64,000 nt of DNA from Halanaerobiales bacterium (lineage in GTDB: Bacteria; Bacillota; Halanaerobiia; Halanaerobiales; Halanaerobiaceae): positions 62,001 to 126,000 of the forward strand of contig JADQBT010000013.1 in NCBI GenBank assembly GCA_016278485.1, written 5' to 3'. The notes under the pieces were generated by a model, which was not told the DNA's origin, ran no database searches, and worked only from the letters and a program-made list of their open reading frames with translations. How positions within the stretch are numbered: the stretch's first letter is position 1; each line of letters begins with the position of its first letter. Of the stretch, positions 9,496-19,509 are shown one piece after another. Both the position numbers and the translations under genes were made by a program.

Positions 9496-9714
9496 TTATA
9501 GAAATGCTAGGATAAGTGAAGTAATCATAAATACTATTGCGGCAACGGTTGTAAATTTACTTAATTTAGCATCTAATCCTTTAGATTTTCCAAAGAAGGT
9601 TGTGGCACCACCATCAATTACACCAGACAATCCGGCACTCTTTCCAGACTGCATCAAAACCCCAACAATAACAGCCAAAGCAACTAATAAATGGATAACT
9701 TTTAATATAATCAT
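9496..9714 (-). CDS. secG: Preprotein translocase subunit SecG
   Basis: A small SecYEG subunit in the cytoplasmic membrane. Its 72 residues contain two membrane helices (about 3-20 and 53-71), with the conserved loop MQSGKSAGLSGVIDGGATTFFG between them. TTTGGAGGTGAATCAAT-type spacing precedes ATG 9714. In many Firmicutes secG stands directly before rnr-smpB. Here hppA and two small enzyme genes are inserted in the same orientation. Confidence 0.95.
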   Translation of the reverse strand: MIILKVIHLLVALAVIVGVLMQSGKSAGLSGVIDGGATTFFGKSKGLDAKLSKFTTVAAIVFMITSLILAFL

Positions 9715-9797
9715 ATTGATTCACCTCCAAATAGATATCATTTATAAACTTTTTACTAACTATTGAACAACTCGTTATATATTTTAACATAATAACA

Positions 9798-12635
9798 CTA
9801 AAAATACAATGATTTTTCGAACTGATCAGCTGGTAATGGCTTGTCAAAATAATAACCCTGAGCCATATCACAGTTGTTTATTCTCAAAAAATCAAGTTGA
9901 GCCTTTGTTTCCACGCCTTCAGCCACCACTTGATAGCCTAACCTATGGGAAACAGCAATAATTGCTTCAACCAATCTTTGATCCTTTTCATCCTGGAAAA
10001 TATCAAAGATAAAGGAACGGTCAATTTTAATTACAGTAATTGGTAGTTTCGTTAAATAATTCAATGATGAAAAGCCTGTCCCAAAATCATCTAACAGAAT
10101 TTGCATATTATTGTCTCTAAGTTCAAGTAGTAGATTATGGGTAGTATTTATATCCTCAATCGCCGTACTCTCTGTTATTTCCAGGGCCAGCTGACCCGGC
10201 CTAATGCCAGATTCATCTATAATTTGATTAAGCAAATTAACAAACTTTTGCTGTTGAAGTTGCTTTACTGATAGGTTAACACTCACATGCTTAATCTGAT
10301 AACCCTTTTCTTCCCAATCTTTAATCTGGGCTGCCGCTTTTCTCAAAACATATTCACCAAGGTCGATTATCAGTCCCGTATCTTCCGCAAAAGGAATAAA
10401 TTCTGCTGGAGATATCAGACCTTTTTCTTCACTATACCAACGGACCAACGCCTCAGCCCCTACAATTTTCTCAGTTGTTAAATCAATAATTGGCTGATAA
10501 AACAATACAATATCTTCATTCTCGATGGCTTTTCTAAGACTATTTTCCTGGATCACAAATTCTGTCAAAGATTGGTTCATATCAGCATTATAAAAACCAA
10601 ATTGATTACCGACATTCTCTTTAGCTCTATGCATCGCAACATCGGCTTGCTTTAGGAGATCCTCCTTATTAGCTGCATCATCTGGATAAAGCGAGATCCC
10701 AATACTTGCTTTAAGATAAAAATCTGAGCTAGCAATTTGAAATGCATCTTCAAAACACTGTAAAACTTGATAGGCATATTCAATCACATCTTCTGTACTA
10801 GCAAAATCCTTAAACAAAAATACAAACTGATCTCCACCCATGCGGGCAAAAAGATCTTTTTCCTCTAAGTTTTCATTAATCCGACTGGTAATCTTCAATA
10901 AAATCTTATCTCCAGCCAAATGACCAAGTGTATTATTAATAATGTTAAAATTATTTATATCCATCACAAAAACAGCTAATTTAGTATCTTCATTCCTTGC
11001 CTCTTCCAGATAAACTTCAGCTTTTTCCCGAAAATACCTTAAGTTAGGTAACCCAGTCAAAGAATCATGGTAAATTTGAAAATCTAGTTCACCTTCAACA
11101 TGTTTTTGTTCAGTTATATCAGTCCCCAATAATAGTAAATTATCTGCAGCTTGGTCATGATTAGTAAGTCTGGCAAAATCCCAATCTATATAAAGTCTAT
11201 CCCCAGTTTTTGTGATTAATTGAATCTCTCCGCTTTGTGGCTCCTGCTGCTCAGAAAACAATATTTCACTGGTTGTCTCTCTTGCATGTTCACACATTTT
11301 AGGAGAAAATAAATCATACCAATTCTCACCAACTACTTCTTCTCTATTATATCCAGTAATTTCTTCAGCAAAACTATTAAATGATGTTATCTTATCATCT
11401 CTATTAATTGTTGCAATAAAAATACGGGCAGTCTCAATAATATTATGGTTAAAATCTTTTTCTTCACGCAATTTTTTTTGCAGATGTTTTAACTTGAAAT
11501 TATTTTTAACAAAATATATTAAAATAACCACCAAAATTACAATTAAAATAGCAAAATTAATAATTACCTTAGCATTCTTAGCAAAAAATGTCTGTGGCTC
11601 ATTAATTAATATACTCTTATCAGGTAGTTTATCCATTCTGATATCAAACTTATTCATCATTGTATAATCAAATGTATATTGATTCTGGCTATTATGAACT
11701 GCTGAATCTGTGGCAATATTAAAGCTACCATCTAATATTTTAACTGCCAATTCTCCTGCTTTTTTTCCCTGTTCACGGGCACTAGTAACTTTACCCCCAA
11801 TTACATTGTGGTCTAAAAAAATATCTCGTACAACATAAATTGGTCGCTCTGTATTTGAGTATATAAATTCTGGAGCTTTAGCATAGGGAACAATTTCTTG
11901 GTTATTATCCCTAAGTGTTGTTAGTAATAAGACAGGACCATTGGGAAAAGTATTATTCAATTTAAATATTAATTCATCCAAACTATTTCCTCCATTGAGA
12001 ATTAACTCAAGATTTTGATACTTAGCAGCTAAATCAGGCAGATTCTTTTGCACCTCTTGAAAATCATTACTACTTGTTAATCCAGCAATAATTAGATCTT
12101 TAGTCTGAGGATGTAACTTTTCAATCAGATTTAGATTAGCCTCAATATCTGTATCTTCTCTAATTCCTACATAATTTGGATTTCCTTCAATTATATCAGC
12201 ATACTGATCATAATTATCTATTCCCGTAAAAACAACTGGCAGTTCTGTAAAAATCATGCGTCCATACTTAAACATAAAATTTAAAGCAGCATTATCTACG
12301 GCAATAATTAAGTCAAAATTGTTCTGCAGATATTTATTCCGGTAAATTTCAAATAACTGTTCAAGATAATCAAATTGCGAAAGTTTACTACTATCCATAT
12401 ATTCATAATGAAGATTGACCTCAGTTGAAGCAAGATCAGCGAAAACTGAGTTAAGACCAGCGTTTACTTTTTGCGTTCTTTCTAGATCAGAACTATAGCT
12501 ATGTAAAATCAAAACTTCTTCTGCAGCAAAAACATCTTGTGAAATTAGCAAATATCCAGACACCAGTATCAATAGCAAAATCAAGCTCGAAATATGCCTC
12601 ATCTGTATATTATTGTATAAACTGTTAAAATTCAT
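9798..12635 (-). CDS. Membrane GGDEF-EAL protein with PAS and substrate-binding-type sensor domain
   Basis: A c-di-GMP turnover protein of about 945 residues. A signal/anchor helix (about 15-37) is followed by an external domain of the ABC_sub_bind type (about 40-345, starting EEVLILHSY), a membrane helix (358-377), a PAS domain (about 395-515), a GGDEF domain (about 520-680) and an EAL domain (about 695-940). The diguanylate cyclase signature reads GGDQF (601-605) rather than GGDEF, so that activity may be weakened. The EAL domain keeps EALVRW (729-734), DDFGTG (850-855) and the QGYYFDKPLP end. The likely net role is phosphodiesterase, with GGDEF as a GTP sensor. The second ATG (12635) fits AAGGAGACAA best; the first is at 12638. 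Confidence 0.9.
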   Translation of the reverse strand: MNFNSLYNNIQMRHISSLILLLILVSGYLLISQDVFAAEEVLILHSYSSDLERTQKVNAGLNSVFADLASTEVNLHYEYMDSSKLSQFDYLEQLFEIYRNKYLQNNFDLIIAVDNAALNFMFKYGRMIFTELPVVFTGIDNYDQYADIIEGNPNYVGIREDTDIEANLNLIEKLHPQTKDLIIAGLTSSNDFQEVQKNLPDLAAKYQNLELILNGGNSLDELIFKLNNTFPNGPVLLLTTLRDNNQEIVPYAKAPEFIYSNTERPIYVVRDIFLDHNVIGGKVTSAREQGKKAGELAVKILDGSFNIATDSAVHNSQNQYTFDYTMMNKFDIRMDKLPDKSILINEPQTFFAKNAKVIINFAILIVILVVILIYFVKNNFKLKHLQKKLREEKDFNHNIIETARIFIATINRDDKITSFNSFAEEITGYNREEVVGENWYDLFSPKMCEHARETTSEILFSEQQEPQSGEIQLITKTGDRLYIDWDFARLTNHDQAADNLLLLGTDITEQKHVEGELDFQIYHDSLTGLPNLRYFREKAEVYLEEARNEDTKLAVFVMDINNFNIINNTLGHLAGDKILLKITSRINENLEEKDLFARMGGDQFVFLFKDFASTEDVIEYAYQVLQCFEDAFQIASSDFYLKASIGISLYPDDAANKEDLLKQADVAMHRAKENVGNQFGFYNADMNQSLTEFVIQENSLRKAIENEDIVLFYQPIIDLTTEKIVGAEALVRWYSEEKGLISPAEFIPFAEDTGLIIDLGEYVLRKAAAQIKDWEEKGYQIKHVSVNLSVKQLQQQKFVNLLNQIIDESGIRPGQLALEITESTAIEDINTTHNLLLELRDNNMQILLDDFGTGFSSLNYLTKLPITVIKIDRSFIFDIFQDEKDQRLVEAIIAVSHRLGYQVVAEGVETKAQLDFLRINNCDMAQGYYFDKPLPADQFEKSLYF

Positions 12636-12648
12636 CATTTGTCTCCTT

Positions 12649-12680
12649 AAATAAAGCTACCCGGTACAAAGACCGGGTAG
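12649..12680 (-). terminator. Terminator of the efflux operon
   Basis: A perfect 8-bp stem CTACCCGG/CCGGGTAG with an 8-base loop, followed on the minus strand by CTTTATTT. The ribosome-binding site AAGGAG of the next gene begins directly after it. Confidence 0.7.
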
Positions 12681-12719
12681 ATAATTATCAAAATATCTTA
12701 TTTATTATTATATAATGCT

Positions 12720-15700
12720 TTAGATGTTTTTGGCAACTATTTCTTCACTTTTACTGCTAAATTTATTATAAAGCCAGTCTCTCAGATCAGTTATTAAGGA
12801 ATAAATCACTGGTAATAGATAAAGTGTCAATAATGTAGCAAATGATAAACCACTAATTACTACTACTGCAATCGGTTGCTGTAATTCGGCACCTTCACCA
12901 ATACCAAGCGAAAGTGGAAGCAGTCCCAAAATTGTTGTAAGAGCTGTCATCATGATAGGTCTTAATCTAATCGGAGCTGCTGAAAGAATCGCTTCTCTTT
13001 TTGACTTACCGCTATCCCGCTCCTGATTAATATAATCAACAAGCACAATCGCATTATTTACTACAATCCCAGCCAGTGTAATAACACCAATCAGTGATGG
13101 TACAGATAAATTTTGTCCTGTCACAAAAATACCAATTAAGACACCAATCAAGGCCATCGGTACTGTAAACATAATTATAAATGGATGTATCAATGATTCA
13201 AACTGAGAAGCCATTACCATATAAACAAGCACAATTGATAACAAAAAAGCATAGAAAAGACTCTCAAAAGATTCCTGCTGATTCTGAAATTGGCCTTCAT
13301 AACTATATTCATAGCCAACAGGCAAGTTTACATTGGTAGCCAATCTTTCTTTAACATTGGCCATCGCTGTACCTAAATCAATTTGATAAAGGTCGGCTGT
13401 AACCTCTGCATATCTAACCTGATTAATTCTTAATATCTCTTTTGGGCCTTCATCTATCTCTAATTTAGCTAAACGATTTAATGGAACCTGAACCCCAGTA
13501 GGTGACATGAGTGTTAAGTTCTCTAATTCATTAACAGTATCAAGATCTCTATCTTTTAACTTAACTCTAATATCATACTCATCCCCACCAACTTCATATC
13601 TAGTTGCAACAGTTCCCTGAATAGCACTCCTTATTGTATTGGCGATCTGACCTACTCGCAGTCCAAACTGGCTGGCCAGGTTACGGTCAACTATAATATT
13701 TAATTGAGGACGACCTTCATCAAAGGTATCTGCAGTATTTCTGATTCCTTCTACCTGGCTAACTTCATTCACGGTCTGTTCAGCAAGTCTTTCTAATACA
13801 GCAAGCTCATCACCTTTAATCTTGATAGCAACCGGACTACCACCTACTGCACCCCCCATACCTTGTTGGGTATCAATGGTAAGATCAACCCCAGGAATAT
13901 TAATGCGATTTCTTAATTCTTCCATAACCTCTTGGGTTGTACGTTCTCTTTTACTTAATTCAACCAATGTTACCCGGACCGAACCGGCTTCTGAACTTGA
14001 CATCATATTCATCTGACCGGTTGATCCAACATTAGTAAAAATAGTCTTTACTTCAGGTATTTGAGCTACTTGCTCTTCAATCTGAGCTGCTACATCATCA
14101 GTTTCTTCCAGAACTGTTCCGACTGGTAAGGTAAAGTTTATAGAAAGTTCGCCTTGGTCAAAAGCTGGTAGAAATTCTGTACCAATCATCGGGATTAAAG
14201 AAACACTCCCAACCAACAGTAGAATTAAAATTGATACTATCACCCAGCGGTGGCTTAAACTCCAGTCCAATGATTTGCGGTAGTTTTTAGTAATAAAACC
14301 TTGCTTTTTGTTTCTAGCTAAATCTTCTTTAGTTACCTTTAATATTTTAGAAGATAGCATGGGAATTAAAGTCAAAGCAACCAATAAAGAGGCTAACAAA
14401 GAAAAACTAATTGTTAAAGCCATTTCTGTAAAGAACTGTGAAGCTATCCCTTCGACAAAAACAATTGGCAAAAATACAATAACTGTTGTTAAGGTAGAAG
14501 CAGTAATTGCCATGCCTACCTCCGTACTTCCTTTATGAGCAGCCTCCTCTTTATCCAGACCTAAACTTCGATAACGATATATATTTTCCAACACAACAAT
14601 CGCATTATCAACCAGCATTCCAACACCTAACGCAAGTCCACCTAATGAAAGAATGTTGATGGTTAAACCACCAAAATAGATCAATAAGAATGTTGTAATA
14701 ATCGAGACCGGAATTGCAGTACCAATAATAATTGTACTACGTACATTTCTTAAGAATAGAAAGAGAATAATAATGGCCAGTAGTCCACCTATGATTGCAT
14801 TATTCTTTACACCATTGATCGAGTCCTCAATAAATTCTGACTGGTCCATAGCTGGAATAATCTTTAAATTATTATTAAGATCAGTTTTAATTTTTTCTAT
14901 CTCTTCTTTTACTAAATTTGAGACTTTTACTGTATTAGCATCAGTCTGTTTTTGGATCATCATACCAACACTAGGACTTTGGTTTAACCTGGCAATAGTC
15001 TGCATTTTCTTAAAAGTATCTTCAACTTTAGCAATCTCTGCTAGTTTAACCATCGTACCATTATTATTAGTTATTAGGAGATTTTTGATTTGTTCCAGGT
15101 TTTCAAATTTACCTGTCGTTCTTACCAATAAATTACGGCGGGCTCGAACCACATTTCCCCCAGATACATTCATATTTTCCTGCATTAAAGTACTAGTAAT
15201 CGTAGAAAATGATATGCCATAGTTCTCCATTTTATTTTGATCAACTGAAATGAGTATCTGTCTATCTAGTCCACCTGTAATATCAACTGAAGCTACGCCT
15301 TCAATTCTTTCTAATCGTGGAATAACTCTATCTTCAACTGTGTTTTTTAACTTCTCTAAATCTCCACCATTACTCACACCAAATTGTAATATCGGCATCA
15401 TAGCGGGATCAAATTTAAAAATTAACGGATCATTAACTCCATCTGGCAGCATGCCACTAACCATATCTACCTGTTCTCTCATATCCATTACTGCCATGTC
15501 AATATCTGATCCCCAGTTAAACTCCATCACAATCGTTGATTGACCTGAACTTGAGGTTGAACTAACAGAATTAACGTTTGTAACAGTCGACAGAGCACTT
15601 TCCAGCGGCTTTGTGACTAATGTTTCCATTTCTTCCGGACCTACACCTTCATAGGTACTAACAACCGCAGCACCCGGAAAAGTGATGTCAGGATAAAGGT

Positions 15701-15803
15701 CAATATTTATTCTACTTAAGGATATAAATCCAAGCATAATCAAAAGCAGTACAACCATTGTGGTTGTTACCCTTCTCCGAATTGCTATATCTGATAATTT
15801 CAT
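12720..15803 (-). CDS. RND efflux transporter, inner-membrane permease (HAE1/SwrC-like)
   Basis: A 1027-residue proton-driven exporter of the AcrB/MdtB superfamily, with 12 predicted membrane helices and two large periplasmic loops. TM4 reads LGVGMLVDNAIVVLENIYR, so the first proton-relay Asp of AcrB (D407) is kept and the second is Asn. TM10 has GIVVNNAIVLVDYIN in place of the AcrB Lys940 region. This pattern matches the SwrC-type branch common in Firmicutes, so the relay may differ from AcrB. It is the last gene of tetR-tolC-adaptor-RND and begins 3 bases after the adaptor stop, with GAGGTGA inside the adaptor end. Substrates could be bile-like amphiphiles, dyes, antibiotics or lipids; the sequence does not say. 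Confidence 0.94.
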   Translation of the reverse strand: MKLSDIAIRRRVTTTMVVLLLIMLGFISLSRINIDLYPDITFPGAAVVSTYEGVGPEEMETLVTKPLESALSTVTNVNSVSSTSSSGQSTIVMEFNWGSDIDMAVMDMREQVDMVSGMLPDGVNDPLIFKFDPAMMPILQFGVSNGGDLEKLKNTVEDRVIPRLERIEGVASVDITGGLDRQILISVDQNKMENYGISFSTITSTLMQENMNVSGGNVVRARRNLLVRTTGKFENLEQIKNLLITNNNGTMVKLAEIAKVEDTFKKMQTIARLNQSPSVGMMIQKQTDANTVKVSNLVKEEIEKIKTDLNNNLKIIPAMDQSEFIEDSINGVKNNAIIGGLLAIIILFLFLRNVRSTIIIGTAIPVSIITTFLLIYFGGLTINILSLGGLALGVGMLVDNAIVVLENIYRYRSLGLDKEEAAHKGSTEVGMAITASTLTTVIVFLPIVFVEGIASQFFTEMALTISFSLLASLLVALTLIPMLSSKILKVTKEDLARNKKQGFITKNYRKSLDWSLSHRWVIVSILILLLVGSVSLIPMIGTEFLPAFDQGELSINFTLPVGTVLEETDDVAAQIEEQVAQIPEVKTIFTNVGSTGQMNMMSSSEAGSVRVTLVELSKRERTTQEVMEELRNRINIPGVDLTIDTQQGMGGAVGGSPVAIKIKGDELAVLERLAEQTVNEVSQVEGIRNTADTFDEGRPQLNIIVDRNLASQFGLRVGQIANTIRSAIQGTVATRYEVGGDEYDIRVKLKDRDLDTVNELENLTLMSPTGVQVPLNRLAKLEIDEGPKEILRINQVRYAEVTADLYQIDLGTAMANVKERLATNVNLPVGYEYSYEGQFQNQQESFESLFYAFLLSIVLVYMVMASQFESLIHPFIIMFTVPMALIGVLIGIFVTGQNLSVPSLIGVITLAGIVVNNAIVLVDYINQERDSGKSKREAILSAAPIRLRPIMMTALTTILGLLPLSLGIGEGAELQQPIAVVVISGLSFATLLTLYLLPVIYSLITDLRDWLYNKFSSKSEEIVAKNI

Positions 15804-15806
15804 ATT

Positions 15807-17318
15807 TTACTTCACCTCGACCTCATCACCAGTATTAAGCTGACTCTGGCCGCGACTAACAACCGTATCTCCTGCTTGAACACCAGTTAAAATTTCAATA
15901 TATTGATCATTTCTAATTCCTAATTCTACATCTTTTTTAACTGCCTTATCATTTTCCACTAAATAGACATATGGATTTTGATCCAAACTCTCTACAGCAG
16001 TAATAGGAATCAATAGTGTATTTTCAGCAAATTCTTTTATAAAAGAAACTTCAGCAAACATACCTGGTTTAATATTATTCTCTTTGTTTGCCAGTCTAAT
16101 TTTTACTGGATAAGCTTTGCTACGTGGATCTGTAACAGGGCTAATATTAGAAACCTTACCAGTCAAATCTCCAGGCATATTTTCAATATTTACCTTTACT
16201 GAATCACCTTTATTAAGTTTAACCATAATATCTGCTGTCACATCAACTGCAACATAGACTTCATTTATCTCAATTACAGTTATTACAGGCTGTCCTGCGC
16301 CTATCATTTCACCTTCATCAATATTTACAGCAGCAATGATTCCAGAAAGTGGACTTTTAATAGTCGCATCTTCTAATCTTAATTTTGCCTGTTCTAGCGA
16401 GGCTTCTGCCTGTTTCACTTGAGCCAGACTTGCTTGAATCTGTTCTTTTCTAGCACCTTTTTTGGTCTGTTCTAGAGCAGCTTTAGCAACATGCATACTG
16501 GATTCTGCAACTCTAACTTGATTTTGAGCACTTGCAAGCTGTTGTTTTAATTGAGTTGGATTATTGAAAGTACTCTCTGTCAATTCATAATTGTTCTGGG
16601 CAGTTTGATAAGCTATTTTAGCCTGTTCTCGCGAAATTTCGGCTGTATTCAAACCCGATTTTGCATTTTGATACTGACTTTTGGCTAACTCAAACTGTTT
16701 TTCAGTTACAACTTCTTCCTGATAGAGATATTGCATTCTTTCATACTCTCTTTGTGACTGGTCAAAGTTATTTTTGGCCTGTTTGTAACCTTCTTCTGCC
16801 TTTTGTAATTGTTTTTCAGCAGATGCAAGTTGACTTGCCGCACCTGATAATTGCTGTTTAAGAGCAATTTTATTATTAAATAATTCTTCCATTAATTGCA
16901 GATTCTCTTTTGCACCTTCATATGAACGAACCGCCTGTTGATAAGATGCTTCAGCACGCTGTAGTTCTTCAACAGTTGCACCATTTTTTACCTGTTCATA
17001 GTTAGCTCTTGACATTTCTAGTGATGCTTCGGCTAGCTTGATTTGGATTAAAAGCTGATCTTTATTAAAGACCAGTAGTTCATCACCTTGCTCGACCTCA
17101 TCACCAATCTCTACATTTACTTGCTTAACAATACCATTTAATTCAGCTGGTAGGTTAATAGTTTTTAATGCTTCTACACTACCCGTAACTTTTTTAAAAT
17201 TGCGGATATCACCGATTTCCGGTTTAACTGTTTCAACCAGAGTCGCTGCTCCTGCTGAGATTGCTACTGAAAAAATAAGTACAAATGATATTATAAATAC
17301 TAATTTATTTTTGGACAA
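15807..17318 (-). CDS. RND efflux periplasmic adaptor (membrane fusion protein) with very long coiled-coil hairpin
   Basis: A 503-residue adaptor that bridges the RND pump and TolC. It has a signal peptide (residues 1-25) without a lipobox cysteine. A split lipoyl half follows (about 58-90, ELNGIVKQVNVEIGDEVEQGDEL). A very long alpha-hairpin spans roughly 90-325, rich in Gln/Ala/Lys with repeated Q-L-A-S-A-x-x-Q-L segments. The second lipoyl half (IKSPLSGIIAAVNIDEGEMI) and the beta-barrel and membrane-proximal domains complete it. AcrA is about 400 residues, and most of the extra length is in the hairpin. The start is TTG 17318, overlapping the tolC stop by 14 bases, which suggests translational coupling. 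Confidence 0.92.
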   Translation of the reverse strand: MSKNKLVFIISFVLIFSVAISAGAATLVETVKPEIGDIRNFKKVTGSVEALKTINLPAELNGIVKQVNVEIGDEVEQGDELLVFNKDQLLIQIKLAEASLEMSRANYEQVKNGATVEELQRAEASYQQAVRSYEGAKENLQLMEELFNNKIALKQQLSGAASQLASAEKQLQKAEEGYKQAKNNFDQSQREYERMQYLYQEEVVTEKQFELAKSQYQNAKSGLNTAEISREQAKIAYQTAQNNYELTESTFNNPTQLKQQLASAQNQVRVAESSMHVAKAALEQTKKGARKEQIQASLAQVKQAEASLEQAKLRLEDATIKSPLSGIIAAVNIDEGEMIGAGQPVITVIEINEVYVAVDVTADIMVKLNKGDSVKVNIENMPGDLTGKVSNISPVTDPRSKAYPVKIRLANKENNIKPGMFAEVSFIKEFAENTLLIPITAVESLDQNPYVYLVENDKAVKKDVELGIRNDQYIEILTGVQAGDTVVSRGQSQLNTGDEVEVK

Positions 17319-18705
17319 CTTTGATCACATCCTTGAAATATGTTAATAATTTTCCTGTTTTATATTTTGCTTTAAATAAATCTTGTTCATGTTGATATTC
17401 TGCCTGTAATTTACCAATCTGTGCCTGACGCAGTCTTATTTGCGCATTTATAACATCAAGATTAGAGCCCATGCCGGCCCGATAACTTTTACTCGCTAGT
17501 TCTAAATTTTCCTCTGCATTAGCAACACTTAGTGTTTCTAACTCTATTTTTTCAGCAGATTCTTCAAGTGAAAGCACAATTGAATTTAACTCTATTTCCA
17601 TAGCCTCTTTTAAATTTGAACGAGATGCGGCAAGTTTCTCTAAATCTAATTGATATTTATCATCTTGCAGACTTGCTTTCCCACCTTCATAAAGTGGCAT
17701 ACTTGCCCCAATAGTCATCCGCCAACTACCACCTTCCATAAATTCTTGTCCTTGCCAGTTATAGCTGCCATTAAGCGCAACTTGCGGCCGGTAAGGATTA
17801 CCTGCTAATTTCTGATTCACTTTAAGCAGACTTCTGTTTAGAGCTAAACTCTTTAACTCTATTCTATTTTGATAAGCTTGCTCAACAAGAATTTTACTAT
17901 CCATCACAATTTGTGGTGTGTTATGGGGTGCATTTACGGCAAAGCTTAACTGATCTAATTGCAAGAGTTGGGCCAGACGTTTTCTTGCTAAATTTAGCTG
18001 GTTCCTGGCTGCTGTTAACTCCTGTTCTGCTCTTCTTTTTTCGATCGTTGTCTGCAACAGATCTTGCTTAAGACTAACACCTGCTTCAAAATTAGCGTTC
18101 ACAATCCGCAGATGTTCTTCAACAACTTCTAGAGCATTTTCTCTAATATCAATCATACCCTGTGCCATTAGAACACCATAATAACTCTGAATGACATTAA
18201 AAATTACTTCTTCTTTTTTCTGCTGATAATTAAGTAAACTCAGTTCATGGCTTAAAGTAGTCATTTTTTCTCGCAATGCTACTGTTCCACCAAGATAAAG
18301 CGGTTGATTTAAGCTTAAAGTAGTGCTATAACTACCACTTTCGCCTTCTACCGTTTTGGGTATTAAAAACCTATTATTAAATGTTATCTTATCTCCATTA
18401 ATGATTTTTGTACTACTCGGTAGCAGTGACTCACTAACTTCATATTGCCCTGTAGGAACACTAGGCGCTTCACCAAGATGTGTATAAGATGTCTGAACAT
18501 CTAGACTTGGGTAATAGCTGCGCCCAACTATTTCTAAATCTTTACTGGCTTTTTCAACATCACGCCAGCTATTTTCTAAGCTCTTGTTCTGCGCAAGAGC
18601 AGTCTGGATCGCTTCATCCAAAGAAATTTCAGCTGCCTGAATATTATACGATAAAACAACCAGCATCAGCAGTGTAGTTACTACTGTTAATAATTTAACC
18701 TTCAT
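17305..18705 (-). CDS. tolC: TolC-family outer membrane efflux protein
   Basis: The outer-membrane channel of the tripartite pump, 466 residues with a signal peptide ending near AAEISLDEA. The two OEP repeats show the classic starts (SLDEAIQTALAQNKSLEN... and LVEQAYQNRIELKSL) with long helical segments. The start is ATG 18705, behind GAGGGGG. A reading from 18753 would add 16 residues without a ribosome-binding site before it. It overlaps tetR upstream (11 bases) and the adaptor downstream (14 bases). Together with the RND permease this is the strongest evidence in the window for an outer membrane. The symbol denotes the family, not orthology to E. coli TolC. Confidence 0.92.
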   Translation of the reverse strand: MKVKLLTVVTTLLMLVVLSYNIQAAEISLDEAIQTALAQNKSLENSWRDVEKASKDLEIVGRSYYPSLDVQTSYTHLGEAPSVPTGQYEVSESLLPSSTKIINGDKITFNNRFLIPKTVEGESGSYSTTLSLNQPLYLGGTVALREKMTTLSHELSLLNYQQKKEEVIFNVIQSYYGVLMAQGMIDIRENALEVVEEHLRIVNANFEAGVSLKQDLLQTTIEKRRAEQELTAARNQLNLARKRLAQLLQLDQLSFAVNAPHNTPQIVMDSKILVEQAYQNRIELKSLALNRSLLKVNQKLAGNPYRPQVALNGSYNWQGQEFMEGGSWRMTIGASMPLYEGGKASLQDDKYQLDLEKLAASRSNLKEAMEIELNSIVLSLEESAEKIELETLSVANAEENLELASKSYRAGMGSNLDVINAQIRLRQAQIGKLQAEYQHEQDLFKAKYKTGKLLTYFKDVIKVVQK

Positions 18706-19282
18706 TCTTTTTCCCCCTCTTAACCCCATGCATAATAAATTCAAAAAGAACATCTATCTTTTCTTCCTCATCTATTTCATCAATACATATCATTTCAGAA
18801 TGTAAAGTATTTGATATTTGAATTATTAAAACTGCTAAAATCGCAGGGTCTTGTTCTGCAAATATTTTTTCCTTAATCCCCTGATCAACAATTTCAACCA
18901 TCAAATCTACCCTCCGCAGATGACCCTTTATCATTTTTTCCTTGAATTCCTCACTTATTAATTCAGTATTATTAAGAATAATTGCAGCCAATTTTTGATG
19001 TTGACTAAAAAAAATTGTTTTTAACTTTAAATATTCATATATCTTTTTATCAGCAGGTAGATCACTATTAACTATTTCCTTGGTTTTTTTAAATATGTAA
19101 CTACCACCTGAAGACATAATTTGTTGGAATAACTCTTCCTTGCTAGCAAAATGCCAATATAATGTACCCTTACTAATCCCAGCCCTTTCTGCAATCATAG
19201 ACATTGAAGTCTTATGATAACTATTTTCCGAAAAAAGATCACGGGCCGCTTCTATAATAATGTCTTTAGTAGATTTACTCAT
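18695..19282 (-). CDS. TetR/AcrR-family repressor of the efflux operon
   Basis: A 195-residue DNA-binding regulator. The N-terminal TetR helix-turn-helix is textbook: IIIEAARDLFSENSYHKTSMSMIAERAGISKGTLYWHFASKEELF (about 9-53). The C-terminal ligand-binding helical domain is unspecific. It is the first gene of the operon and overlaps tolC by 11 bases. A near-palindrome ACTAACCGGTCAGT lies at 19308-19321, between its promoter and its start. This implies that it represses itself and the pump until a ligand binds. AGGAG is 16 bases before ATG, longer than usual, but an in-frame stop just upstream leaves no other start. Confidence 0.93.
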   Translation of the reverse strand: MSKSTKDIIIEAARDLFSENSYHKTSMSMIAERAGISKGTLYWHFASKEELFQQIMSSGGSYIFKKTKEIVNSDLPADKKIYEYLKLKTIFFSQHQKLAAIILNNTELISEEFKEKMIKGHLRRVDLMVEIVDQGIKEKIFAEQDPAILAVLIIQISNTLHSEMICIDEIDEEEKIDVLFEFIMHGVKRGKKNEG

Positions 19283-19307
19283 TAATTATTCTTTGATTCT
19301 CCTCTCG

Positions 19308-19358
19308 ACTAACCGGTCAGTTTAGATAAATTATATTGCAAATATATATATATGTCAA
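19308..19358 (-). promoter_or_regulatory. Promoter and TetR-type operator of the efflux operon
   Basis: Minus strand: TTGACA (19353-19358), 17 bp, TATAAT (19330-19335), a perfect vegetative promoter. The 14-bp near-palindrome ACTGACCGGTTAGT (19308-19321) follows, centred on ACCGGT and covering the expected start site. Operators of the form TGACCGGTCA are common for AcrR-like repressors. Confidence 0.85.
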
Positions 19359-19392
19359 GCTGAATGAAATTATAAATAATTTCTGAAAATTG

Positions 19393-19421
19393 TTGGTTTG
19401 CTTTTCCAAATATGTTATAAT
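19393..19421 (+). promoter_or_regulatory. Promoter of the coiled-coil repeat gene
   Basis: TTGGTT (19393-19398), a 17-bp spacer and TATAAT (19416-19421) on the plus strand. It is back to back with the efflux promoter, 34 bp between the two -35 elements. Confidence 0.65.
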
Positions 19422-19509
19422 TGTTTTAGGATTAATATATATTTATAACTAAATGAAATTACTTTATTAACCACATAAATTGTTGGAGAATACGGAGAAA
19501 GGCGGTGAT

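Noticed and set aside
14773-15222. A 149-residue plus-strand frame opposite the RND permease
   Set aside because: Antisense to a complete, well-recognised gene; no ribosome-binding site and composition expected of a shadow frame.
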